From Promethearchaeota archaeon (GTDB lineage: Archaea; Asgardarchaeota; Lokiarchaeia; Sigyniarchaeales; SOKP01): 64,000 nucleotides of DNA. The notes under the pieces were generated by a model. The model was not told the origin of the DNA. It searched no databases and saw only the letters and a program-made list of their open reading frames with translations. A program made the position numbers and the translations under genes. The DNA lies in contig JAUWGH010000009.1 in the NCBI GenBank assembly GCA_030606485.1, positions 42,266 to 106,265 on the forward strand. The letters are read 5' to 3'. Shown piece by piece: positions 34,612 through 43,012 of this stretch (position 1 is the first letter of the stretch; each line of letters begins with the position of its first letter).

Positions 34612-37600
34612 ATGTCTACTAAAAAATTAACAGCATCAATTTTATTATTAGTAATTGGTGGTCTTTTAATAACGAGTGGATTTGTGACAAACGATTACCT
34701 TCGTAGTGAAGTCTCTAAAGGGGTTCCTGATGCTCTTTTGGCTATTAAAGATCAAGTAGAACTTGAAATAGAAGAAACTGTTAAGATTAATGGAGTTCCT
34801 GTGGTTCTTTTGGGAATTAAAGAAGGAGCTCTCCCAGAATTTGAAGATAATGTGGAGACTGAAGCAATTCTTGAAGTTCTTAAGACAGTAAAAGGAATGG
34901 CAATTCCAGAATTTGATGATAATATCAAGACCCAAGCAATTCCTGAGGTTTTAGCTGGAATTAAAACTCAAATTATTCCAGAAATTGAAAAAATGGTCAA
35001 TTTTACAGCATATCTTAATACTCTTATTGAAACTAAAACTCAATTCATTCCAGAAATTGAAAAGATGGTTAATTTTACAGCTTATCTTGAGACTTTAAAC
35101 GAAACTAAAAACAAAGCATTGGAATTTTTACCTGATATAGTCAATGGTTCAACCGCAGCAAAACTAATTAATCAAACCATAGATTTTTTATATTACTATA
35201 ATTTTTCGGACTGGACTCTTGCCAAAGAACATTACTTCAATAATTATACTATCCAAGTAAATACAACGTGTCCAGTTATGGGTGTTTCAGAATATATGCA
35301 TTCTATTGTCCCAGTACTCACTAACCTCTCCTATACGACTGCTGCTCAAGATTATTTATTATACGGAAATGCACCTTATAATTTACCAGGAATAATAACG
35401 GATACTGAATTGGGTAAGGGACTCTTAGAATTTATGGGATACTATGCGTTAGGAGCAGCTGGAAATCTCACGATACAGGGCTTAATGACATTAGGTTACA
35501 ATGCTACTTGGGATCAAATTACGTATCTAGCAGGATATATAAACAACTATTTGTGGACAACCATAGTTCCTGCGGTGATTTGGGCTCAATACGGAATGAC
35601 AACCTCTGATTTTGCAATATTTATGTTCCATGCGCAATGGGCTAATGCCACGTTTGCCGAAGCTGGACTTGACTTGAGTCTTTTTATTGAAGGATATGAT
35701 GACCCCCTCTATGGATTTGAAGCGGGTATTCCGATCAAAACTAATATTTCTTATATGACAGCTTTAGATCTCTGGGATCATATGAATTCCTCATCCTTTG
35801 TGAATGATACTGGACTTATGCTATGGGTTGGTGCATTAGCTGGGGATCCTGCTAGTTATACTAACTTAAAAACAACTTTTGGTCTGAATGATACTCAAAT
35901 GGGAATAGTGCTTTATTGGTTACATGATTGGATGACAGATGTTGCCCCAATTCTTTTTGAGACTGAAAAAGGGATATCACTGGAGGCAGCTCCAGAAATT
36001 ATATTCTATGAGCAATGGGCTAATGGTACAATTTTCGGTGAGGTTATGTTTCCACCACCAGGAATTAACTTTAATGAATTTCTTGGCCTCCCTGGTTACC
36101 TCTATGGGTTTGAAGTGGGTATTTATCCATATGGATCTAATATTTCGCTTACGACGGCCATAGATCTCTGGAATCCGTCATACTCCTATTCACTTATCAA
36201 TAATGTTGGACTTATGCTATGGCTTGGTGCATTAGCAGAATTACCCACCCCTGGTGCTAACTATACTTTCTTAAATACGACTTTTGGTTTGGGAAATGAT
36301 AAAATGATGGCACTCCTTGGCTGGTTATATAATTGGACAGTCATTGTTGCACCAACTCTCTTTTATTATGAATATCTCATAACATTGGATGTTGCTCCAG
36401 AATATATGTTCTATGAACAATGGGCAAATGGTACGATGCTTGGGGAGGAAATGTTTCTAGGCGGACTTGATTTCAGTGATTTTATTGAGGAGTTAGTTGG
36501 ACCTGTCATTGGATTTGAAGTTGGACTTCCACCCAATCCATCAAATATTTCGTTTACATCTGCTAAGGCTCTATGGAATATTTCAAATCCATATTCATTT
36601 ATCAATACAATCACCGGATTTGGATCTTGGTATTTAGCAGGAGTTGAAGAAAATGCAACAATAGTGAGTTTATTAAACGTAACTTTTGGTCTGGCTTCGG
36701 GGCAAATTGAATTAATTATCGATTGGTTATTTAAAACAGTTAAGGAAAATATTGTTCCACCATTCTTTGCACTCCCAGAGGCTTTAGGAGGAAAAGGAAT
36801 GACAACAACGGTTTATGCAGAAATTTTATTATATGAACAATGGGCTAATGCAACTATTGAAGGTCAACCTCAATATCCAGATGGAATTGATCTCCCAGTT
36901 CCAGGAGGGGAAGCACTTAAAGGACTCTTTGAAGTAGGTGTTCCAACCTCCTCTGGTATTTCGCTTACGGCATGTTATGCTCTTTGGGATGATACAAATC
37001 CCTCATCATTTATAAATGATACTGGACTTCAGAAATGGCGCGATGCAGCTACAGAATTTGACGTTTTGTTAAATTTAAGTGGAACATTTGGGCTGGATAT
37101 ATCCCAAATGGGATTAATGCTCAACTGGTTAGATGATATTATTGATATTTTCGTTCCAGCTCTTTTTGCTGATCCAACATTGGGAAAAGGAATGACAATA
37201 CCAGCATATGCAGAAACTCTGTTCTATGAACAATGGGCTAATGGTACGATTCTTGGTGAAAAAGAATATCCACAAGGATTGGATCTAGGTGAAGGTCTTA
37301 CCGGTTTTGAAGTAGGTATTCCAACAGCATCAAATATTTCGCTTGCGATATGTGAACTTCTCTGGAATGAGTTAAATGTCTCAACATTTGTCAATGATAC
37401 TGGAATTGGTAAATGGCTTGATGCAGCTACAAATACTACAGTTCAAGCTGAATTACGCACAACCTTTGGTTTGAATGCAACCCAAATGAGTTTAATCCTT
37501 AATTGGCTATGGGAGAATTCATTTAAAGACGATGTTGTCCCAATTCTCGCAGCAGAAGAGTTAGGAATGTCCTTATCGGATTATGCAGAAGATCTATTCT

Positions 37601-38055
37601 TTGAACAGTGGGCTAATTGTACGATTCTTGGTGAGAAAATGTTTCCAGAAGGAATTGTACTCCCAATTGGTGATCTCACAGGAGTAGAAGTAGGTTGTCC
37701 GACAGCATCAAATATTTCGTTATCAGTTGCTGAAATTCTTTTTGATGATACAAATCCCTCATCAATAGTTGACCCCAGTGGTCTTCAGAAATGGTATAGG
37801 GCAGCGGATTCAAACTCTAGCGAATATTCTGAATTAAAGGTAAAATTTGACTTAACAGATACTCAAATGGGAATGATAACCACGTGGTTAAATAACTTTA
37901 GAGACAGTGTTGTTCCTGTTCTTGCAAAAGAACAAATGGGACTACCAGCAGATCCATATACACTAGGTAGTGGGTTATTCCTTGGAATGGCTATAGGAGG
38001 AGTTTGCTTAGCAGCTCTCGGTGTAGTTGTATTATTATTATCTAGAAGAACATAA
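34612..38055 (+). CDS. large membrane-anchored surface protein with six ~130-aa repeats
   Basis: The 1147-residue protein has an N-terminal membrane segment (LTASILLLVIGGLLITSGFV) and a C-terminal one (GLFLGMAIGGVCLAALGVVVLLLS) followed by SRRT. The bulk is therefore outside the cell, held at both ends. After a region with two short repeats (IPEIEKMVNFTAYL at about 123 and 145), six longer units follow, each opening with QWAN[AGC]T at residues 342, 468, 603, 743, 874 and 999. Each unit continues with GFEVGIPT-like, ISLT...LWD, SSFINDTGL, TTFGLNxTQM and a hydrophobic NWL segment. Many NxS/T sites suggest glycosylation. I recognise no family with confidence. The double-anchored ectodomain resembles the topology of CD36/LIMP-2 proteins, but no CD36 motif can be shown. 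A leaderless promoter with a possible operator lies upstream, and SCP2 gene copies flank the gene. Confidence 0.8.
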   Translation: MSTKKLTASILLLVIGGLLITSGFVTNDYLRSEVSKGVPDALLAIKDQVELEIEETVKINGVPVVLLGIKEGALPEFEDNVETEAILEVLKTVKGMAIPEFDDNIKTQAIPEVLAGIKTQIIPEIEKMVNFTAYLNTLIETKTQFIPEIEKMVNFTAYLETLNETKNKALEFLPDIVNGSTAAKLINQTIDFLYYYNFSDWTLAKEHYFNNYTIQVNTTCPVMGVSEYMHSIVPVLTNLSYTTAAQDYLLYGNAPYNLPGIITDTELGKGLLEFMGYYALGAAGNLTIQGLMTLGYNATWDQITYLAGYINNYLWTTIVPAVIWAQYGMTTSDFAIFMFHAQWANATFAEAGLDLSLFIEGYDDPLYGFEAGIPIKTNISYMTALDLWDHMNSSSFVNDTGLMLWVGALAGDPASYTNLKTTFGLNDTQMGIVLYWLHDWMTDVAPILFETEKGISLEAAPEIIFYEQWANGTIFGEVMFPPPGINFNEFLGLPGYLYGFEVGIYPYGSNISLTTAIDLWNPSYSYSLINNVGLMLWLGALAELPTPGANYTFLNTTFGLGNDKMMALLGWLYNWTVIVAPTLFYYEYLITLDVAPEYMFYEQWANGTMLGEEMFLGGLDFSDFIEELVGPVIGFEVGLPPNPSNISFTSAKALWNISNPYSFINTITGFGSWYLAGVEENATIVSLLNVTFGLASGQIELIIDWLFKTVKENIVPPFFALPEALGGKGMTTTVYAEILLYEQWANATIEGQPQYPDGIDLPVPGGEALKGLFEVGVPTSSGISLTACYALWDDTNPSSFINDTGLQKWRDAATEFDVLLNLSGTFGLDISQMGLMLNWLDDIIDIFVPALFADPTLGKGMTIPAYAETLFYEQWANGTILGEKEYPQGLDLGEGLTGFEVGIPTASNISLAICELLWNELNVSTFVNDTGIGKWLDAATNTTVQAELRTTFGLNATQMSLILNWLWENSFKDDVVPILAAEELGMSLSDYAEDLFFEQWANCTILGEKMFPEGIVLPIGDLTGVEVGCPTASNISLSVAEILFDDTNPSSIVDPSGLQKWYRAADSNSSEYSELKVKFDLTDTQMGMITTWLNNFRDSVVPVLAKEQMGLPADPYTLGSGLFLGMAIGGVCLAALGVVVLLLSRRT
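35635..37980 (+). repeat. six tandem ~375-420-bp coding repeats
   Basis: The codons for QWAN occur at 35635, 36013, 36418, 36838, 37231 and 37606, spacings of 378, 405, 420, 393 and 375 bases. The units diverge in sequence but keep the motif order, so they arose by internal duplication of one domain. Confidence 0.8.
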
Positions 38056-38100
38056 AGGAATCTACAATAACAATAATAAATAATATAAAAATTAACTTTC

Positions 38101-38110
38101 TTTTTTTTTT
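38101..38110 (+). terminator. oligo-T terminator after the surface-protein gene
   Basis: Ten consecutive T, 46 bases after the stop at 38055, in a pyrimidine-rich stretch. Typical of archaeal termination. Confidence 0.5.
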
Positions 38111-38189
38111 ATTTTGTTCCTTGACAGATTTAATTATTTTTTGGATTTTCAACCTTTTTTTAAAAGAGAAATATAAAAATAAATAAGAA

Positions 38190-38573
38190 AACATAAAAAT
38201 AAAAAAACTTAATCAAAATTTAAAGGTGATTTTAATGGCTACTATTGAAGAGATTAAAAATACATTGCATAATTGGGCAAAAATGTTAGAAAACCCTGAA
38301 ATTGCAGATGAATTTGAAGGATACAATAAAATAATGCAATTTATATTTCCTGACATTAATTTAAACTTACAATTGGTTTTTAAAGATAAAACTGCAAAAG
38401 TTGTAGATGGGTTTAATGATAAAGCGGAAATGAGTTTAAAAGTTAATTCGGATCTCTTTATTGGCATATCCACTGGAGATATTGATCCAATGGAAGCATT
38501 TATGAATGGCGAACTAAAACCTAAAGGAGATTTAGCTGATTTGGAAAAATTGGAAATTTTTATGGATATAGAT
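38190..38573 (+). repeat. right copy of the SCP2-gene duplication (with promoter)
   Basis: Same-orientation partner of 33811-34180. This copy holds an intact reading frame. Confidence 0.75.
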
Positions 38574-38576
38574 TAG
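38235..38576 (+). CDS. SCP2-like (sterol carrier domain) protein
   Basis: The 113-residue protein starts MATIEEIKNTLHNWAKMLEN and shows the SCP2 pattern: LNLQLVFKDKTAKVVDGF, then DKAEMSLKVNSDLFIGISTGDIDPMEAFMNGELKPKGDLADLEKLE. That last part is the characteristic helix carrying the lipid-tunnel residues. SCP2 domains bind acyl-CoA or other lipids and often support lipid breakdown; the adjacent crotonase gene fits such a theme. The ATG at 38235 is four bases after GGTGAT. An inactivated near-copy lies upstream of the surface-protein gene. The family call is by pattern only, and the protein is at the short end of the range. Confidence 0.7.
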   Translation: MATIEEIKNTLHNWAKMLENPEIADEFEGYNKIMQFIFPDINLNLQLVFKDKTAKVVDGFNDKAEMSLKVNSDLFIGISTGDIDPMEAFMNGELKPKGDLADLEKLEIFMDID

Positions 38577-38646
38577 AAGAGCTTTTCTCCTCCATATTTT
38601 TTCCCATATTAAAGCACACTTGAAAAAAGGATTAAGAAGTAAGAGA

Positions 38647-39414
38647 TTAATTAAAAAAATCTCCATGTTTTCCTTTCCCTTCTATAAATACCTGAGATCC
38701 TTTTAAGTGTTCTTCACTTGCTAAAGTTTTAAGACCATGTTCAAATTCATTTGCTAATGCATCTTTTAAATTTAATCCAAATTGTTCATATACCGAAAAT
38801 CGATCCTCTCTAAGACATGATTGTGGAAATGAAGCAATTTCTCTGGCTAATTTTTCAGCCTCCTCTCTTGACTTATCAACATCAACAACTTGATTTGCAA
38901 GACCCATCCTAAATGCCTCTTCAGCAGTAATAGGTCGTCCTGTAAGTATCATATCCAATGCATTACTTAATCCAATTAATCTTGGAAGGCGTACCGTACC
39001 ACCGTCGATAAGTGGGACTCCAAACCTCCGGCAAAAAACTCCAAAAACTGCATTTTTTTCAACAATTCGCAAATCACACCATAAAGCGAGCTCTAATCCT
39101 CCAGCAACTGCATATCCAGCAACTGCAGCAATAACGGGTTTTGATAAAACCAACCTAGTTGGTCCCATTGGGCCATCTCCTTTCTTCTCTATTCTATTTC
39201 CATTTCCCATGGCTATTGCCTTTAGATTTGCACCCGAACAAAATATCCCATTTGCACCCCAAAGAACCGCTACACGTGCATTCCCATCCTGTTCAAACTC
39301 TCGAAACGCATTTGCAAGTGAAGTAGCGCTTTTTCGATCAATTGCATTCTTAACTTCAGGATTATCAATAATTACTGTAGTTATCACTCCATCTTTTTCT
39401 ACTCTTATTCCCAT
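38647..39414 (-). CDS. enoyl-CoA hydratase/isomerase family protein (crotonase)
   Basis: The 255-residue crotonase has the first oxyanion-hole strand WGANGIFCSGANLKAIA and the second VAGYAVAGGLELALWCDLRI, followed by FGVPLIDGGTVRLPRLIGLSNALDMILTGRPITAEEA. The usual pair of catalytic acids of hydratases is not obvious (the second acidic position reads FGVPLID), so isomerase, hydrolase or another crotonase activity is as likely as hydration. The substrate is a CoA thioester. The gene is convergent with the SCP2 gene and divergent from the M24 gene. Confidence 0.85.
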   Translation of the reverse strand: MGIRVEKDGVITTVIIDNPEVKNAIDRKSATSLANAFREFEQDGNARVAVLWGANGIFCSGANLKAIAMGNGNRIEKKGDGPMGPTRLVLSKPVIAAVAGYAVAGGLELALWCDLRIVEKNAVFGVFCRRFGVPLIDGGTVRLPRLIGLSNALDMILTGRPITAEEAFRMGLANQVVDVDKSREEAEKLAREIASFPQSCLREDRFSVYEQFGLNLKDALANEFEHGLKTLASEEHLKGSQVFIEGKGKHGDFFN

Positions 39415-39524
39415 TTTTTGAACCTTTTTTATTATTGAAGATTTAATTAATATATTTCATCAATTAAAAAATCTTTAACTATATTAAAAATTAAATTAAT
39501 TAATATTATTAAGGAGAAATAAAA

Positions 39525-40649
39525 ATGGAACCCATTGGATATAGTAAGAAAAAGGCTAGTGAAGCTCTTGAAAAAAACAACATTGATATTTTAATTGCTT
39601 CTACGCCAGTGAATGTTTTTTACACAACTGGAGTGCCAACGCTCCATGTTGCTCATAATCCTATTCTATATGTTTTATATAATCAGTATCCAACCTTATC
39701 CTTAGTTCGTAGAGATGGAGAGGAAAGTCTAATAATTTGGATGGTATATAGTAGTGTAGAGAAATTTTCTTGGGTAAAAAACGTGAATGGGATTGCTTCT
39801 CCAAAGGCAGCTATGAAAGAAGTTTCAGATAAGATAGAAGAATGGAACTTATCTAACAAAACGATTGGTCTTGAATCCCTAATGCCGAGATATCAATCTG
39901 AATTTTTACAAAAAAAATTTCCGAATGCAACATTTGTTAATGGAGATCAAGCTTTTTTAGATATGCGATTGATTAAAACAGAAGAAGAAGTAAAGCGAAT
40001 AAAAAAATCTACTGAGATCTCCGAAAAGGCAATAATGAATATGATTGATTCCATAAGAGTGGGTATAATTGACAATGAATTACTCAAAATCGCAAGGCGG
40101 ACTATTATTGATGAGGGTGCAGAAGGCTGGGACCACTTAACATTAGGTATTGGTTCATCAGATCCAGAAGCACCTGGAGTTGGAACTATAATGAACCGTG
40201 GGGATATATCAAGATTTGATATTGGAACAATTTGGAAAGGATATGTTTCAGATGTGAGTAGAGAAGCTGTAATTGGGGAAATCCCTGAAGGTGGAAAAGA
40301 AGTAATGGATCGTACGATCCAAGTGCAGGAATATTGCGTTGATAATATTAAACCTGGAATAAATATTAAGGAATTCAATACTAACGCAAAAAAATTTGCG
40401 AAATCACTAAAAAAGAGAGGTTTAACTATTATTACAGGGCATAGTATTGGGTTAGAATGTGAGGAGGTTCATTTGTTCAGTCCTATGAAGACATTAAATA
40501 TCGAATTTGAGGAAAATATGGTTCTTGATATAGAAGTTTGGCAAAATCTTACGGGTGCTGGGTTAGTTGGAATAGAGGATTGTTATAGAATTACTAGTTC
40601 TGGTTGCGAAAGACTTTCAAGTCTTGATAAAAATATCTTTATTAAATAA
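39525..40649 (+). CDS. M24-family metallopeptidase (Xaa-Pro dipeptidase/creatinase fold)
   Basis: The 374-residue protein has an N-terminal creatinase-like domain (residues 1-140) and a pita-bread catalytic domain. The five metal ligands are all visible: the two aspartates in SRFDIGTIWKGYVSDVSRE, the histidine in TGHSIGLECEE, and the glutamates in VLDIEVWQ and VGIEDCYRI. It should cleave peptides with proline in second position, although creatinase-like hydrolases share the fold. AAGGAG precedes the ATG at good distance. The SDR gene follows after 15 bases, so the two are probably co-transcribed. Confidence 0.88.
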   Translation: MEPIGYSKKKASEALEKNNIDILIASTPVNVFYTTGVPTLHVAHNPILYVLYNQYPTLSLVRRDGEESLIIWMVYSSVEKFSWVKNVNGIASPKAAMKEVSDKIEEWNLSNKTIGLESLMPRYQSEFLQKKFPNATFVNGDQAFLDMRLIKTEEEVKRIKKSTEISEKAIMNMIDSIRVGIIDNELLKIARRTIIDEGAEGWDHLTLGIGSSDPEAPGVGTIMNRGDISRFDIGTIWKGYVSDVSREAVIGEIPEGGKEVMDRTIQVQEYCVDNIKPGINIKEFNTNAKKFAKSLKKRGLTIITGHSIGLECEEVHLFSPMKTLNIEFEENMVLDIEVWQNLTGAGLVGIEDCYRITSSGCERLSSLDKNIFIK

Positions 40650-40653
40650 AATA

Positions 40654-40659
40654 GGTGAT
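40654..40659 (+). promoter_or_regulatory. ribosome-binding site deciding an ATA start for the SDR gene
   Basis: GGTGAT, the motif used by many genes in this window, five bases before the in-frame ATA at 40665. No canonical start codon is available in the right frame near it. Confidence 0.7.
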
Positions 40660-40664
40660 TAAAA

Positions 40665-41441
40665 ATAAGATTAAAAGATAAAATTGTAATATTAACTGGT
40701 GCAGCCTCCGGTATTGGGAGATCTACGGCAATTTTATTAGCTAAAGAGGGAGCGATTCAGATTATTTCAGATATTAATGAAGTAGGTTTAAAAGAAACAT
40801 ATGAAATGATAAAAGATGGAAAAGAAAATACAATATTTATGAAAGTGGATGTAACTAAACCCGCTGAAGTTAAAGACATGATTGATACTACCATAAAAAA
40901 ATATGGAAAAATAGATATATTGATATGTAATGCTGGTGTTGTAAGAGTAGGTCCCATTGAAGACTTTCCAGATGAGGATTATGATTTATTGATTGATGTT
41001 AATCTTAAGGGTACCTATTATACATGTAAATATGCTGTTCCATATTTTAAAAATCAAAAATTTGGTTCAATTATAACCTTAGCTTCAGTTGCCGCTCATA
41101 TTGGACAAGTCAATCATGCAAATTATTGCTCCACTAAAGCTGGAATTTTAGGATTCACAAGAGCTTTAGCGTTAGATTTGGCTCCTTATGGAGTTCGTGT
41201 AAATAGTGTGAGTCCAGGAGCCACCGATACTCCAATGCTACAGGGTGATGTGGCTAAACAAGCAAGAGACAGAGGGGTTGATTATGAAGTTATAAAGAAA
41301 GAATTTGAAGAGGAGGGAGTAATAGGTAGATGGGCAGAACCCGAAGAAATTGCTGCTGGAATTCTCTTTTTAGCAACTAATGAGTCATCTTATATGACGG
41401 GAGCTGATTTACGTCTAGATGGTGGTTGGACTACGAGATAA
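40665..41441 (+). CDS. short-chain dehydrogenase/reductase, apparent ATA start
   Basis: The first in-frame ATG (40806) would delete the cofactor-binding glycine motif. Reading from ATA 40665 gives (M)RLKDKIVILTGAASGIGRS, a textbook SDR start, and a total of 258 aa, the usual size for classical SDRs. An in-frame TGA at 40656 blocks any earlier start. Later motifs are CNAGVV, the YCSTK active site (Tyr and Lys) and VNSVSPGATDTPM. The enzyme oxidises or reduces a hydroxyl/keto group with NAD(P)H. The gene follows the M24 peptidase gene by 15 bases. The function is firm at family level; the substrate is unknown. Confidence 0.9.
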   Translation: MRLKDKIVILTGAASGIGRSTAILLAKEGAIQIISDINEVGLKETYEMIKDGKENTIFMKVDVTKPAEVKDMIDTTIKKYGKIDILICNAGVVRVGPIEDFPDEDYDLLIDVNLKGTYYTCKYAVPYFKNQKFGSIITLASVAAHIGQVNHANYCSTKAGILGFTRALALDLAPYGVRVNSVSPGATDTPMLQGDVAKQARDRGVDYEVIKKEFEEEGVIGRWAEPEEIAAGILFLATNESSYMTGADLRLDGGWTTR

Positions 41442-41509
41442 ACAAAAATATATTTATAGTTAATTCTTTTTAATTTTTCTGCTTAAATAAAGAGCTTTTC
41501 ATTAAGACC

Positions 41510-41523
41510 AAAAAAAAAAAAAA
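41510..41523 (-). terminator. oligo-T (minus strand) terminator of the first transporter gene
   Basis: Fourteen A on the plus strand, 24 bases beyond the minus-strand stop at 41547, in the gap between convergent genes. Confidence 0.5.
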
Positions 41524-41546
41524 TATATTTAAAAATAATTTTCTCT

Positions 41547-42899
41547 TTATTCTTCTTTTTCCCAATCGAAATCAAGTTTTACAAATTTTCTGGAGTAGAA
41601 ATAAGCAACAATTAATATTAAAGAACATATTGGCCCCCATATTACATGTCCTATAGAAAAGGTTGCCGTCCCAACATCTATTTTGGGTAATTCCAATAGA
41701 ACCCCCATAATAAGAATACCTACTATTTGGAAGAGATTTAGAACTATACTAGGAAAGCCTTTATAAATTCCTGCTTTTAATTCGCCCGTTGTTTTTTCGT
41801 CATCTTCAGTAATATCTGAAATGAAAACAGGAGGAAGTAAAAACCAGCCAGCCATGGCCCCAGCCAATCCTAGGATAAATAATATTCCAAATATAATGGA
41901 TGAATCCATAGGTATCAAACCTAACAAAGAGAATGGAAGGATAATAATTGCTACTAGAAAAATATATAAAAGACTTCTTTTTTTTCCTAATTTGTGTACT
42001 AGCCTCCTCCATATATATAAGAAAGTTAATATCCCTATTATGAAAATAACTGATGCTATAATATTAGTCATGAAGTCAAAAATTAAAACTACTACAATGT
42101 ATTGTAACATTAATGAGCCTATCATTATCCAAGCCACACTAGCGAGACCGATCATTATGATTACTAATATATAATTCTTATTTTTTAGAATTATTTTTAA
42201 ATTCTGAAATATATTAGAATCTATCTTAAAATGTGGTTCTGTAGGCATTAAAAAGGTAGCCAAATAAAATAGTACTACTGGAATAATCCCAAATATTAAT
42301 ACACTATATAAAAATTCTGGTGGAATAATATCTGGGTTTGTTTGGATATCATCAATACAAGCTGTTAAAACTACCATTGAAAAAATCGTAATTACTGCCG
42401 TTCCAATCATACCAAAAATTTGTTGATATTGAGACGATTTGGGTCTATCATCAACTCTAAATTGTTCAGTCATCCAAGATCCATATGGTGTAGTAACACC
42501 ATAACATAGATTAAAAATTTGATACCATACTAATAACCACATAAATAATATGCTGGCATCAGTGATATCTAATACTAAACCTGGCAATAGTAAAAAAAAG
42601 AAGGATACTCCAAGTATTGGACTCAAAATAATTAAATATGGTTTTCTTCTTCCCAATCGTGTATATTTCGCATCACTAATCCATCCAAAAAAGAATTGAG
42701 AGGCAGCAATAGTAAGTTTTCCTAATGCCATAGCAACAGTTGTGATAAATGGAGGTAAACCATAAGCCAAACTATAAAGGGTAAATAAAGCCAAATCTGC
42801 AAATGTCATCAGAACAGATGTTCCGAATTTTGGCATCCCAAAGAAGAGAAATTTACTTGTTTTACTTTTACTCCATAGCTTAATTTCTTTTTCACTCAT
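41547..42899 (-). CDS. MFS transporter of the GPH (glycoside-pentoside-hexuronide) type, paralog A
   Basis: The 450-residue protein has about 12 membrane segments and the GPH loop sequence SDAKYTRLGRRKPYLIILSPILG between the second and third helices. SWMTEQFRVDDRPKSSQYQQIFGM is the second conserved cytoplasmic loop, and GELKAGIYKGFPS matches the C-half signature. These carriers move sugars or glycosides with sodium or protons. It is closely similar to the next gene, so the pair arose by tandem duplication. Start ATG 42899. Confidence 0.88.
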   Translation of the reverse strand: MSEKEIKLWSKSKTSKFLFFGMPKFGTSVLMTFADLALFTLYSLAYGLPPFITTVAMALGKLTIAASQFFFGWISDAKYTRLGRRKPYLIILSPILGVSFFFLLLPGLVLDITDASILFMWLLVWYQIFNLCYGVTTPYGSWMTEQFRVDDRPKSSQYQQIFGMIGTAVITIFSMVVLTACIDDIQTNPDIIPPEFLYSVLIFGIIPVVLFYLATFLMPTEPHFKIDSNIFQNLKIILKNKNYILVIIMIGLASVAWIMIGSLMLQYIVVVLIFDFMTNIIASVIFIIGILTFLYIWRRLVHKLGKKRSLLYIFLVAIIILPFSLLGLIPMDSSIIFGILFILGLAGAMAGWFLLPPVFISDITEDDEKTTGELKAGIYKGFPSIVLNLFQIVGILIMGVLLELPKIDVGTATFSIGHVIWGPICSLILIVAYFYSRKFVKLDFDWEKEE

Positions 42900-43012
42900 A
42901 TCAATTTCACATATTTATTAATAAATTTTTTAAGTAAATTGTAAATAAAATTCTTCCTCATGATTTATAAAGTTTTATTCAAATAGCAACTAAAAAAATT
43001 TTAACTTTATTT

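Noticed and set aside
34612..38055. CD36/LIMP-2 homolog
   Set aside because: Only the two-anchor topology is shared; no CD36 sequence motif could be shown by eye, and the repeats are unlike it.
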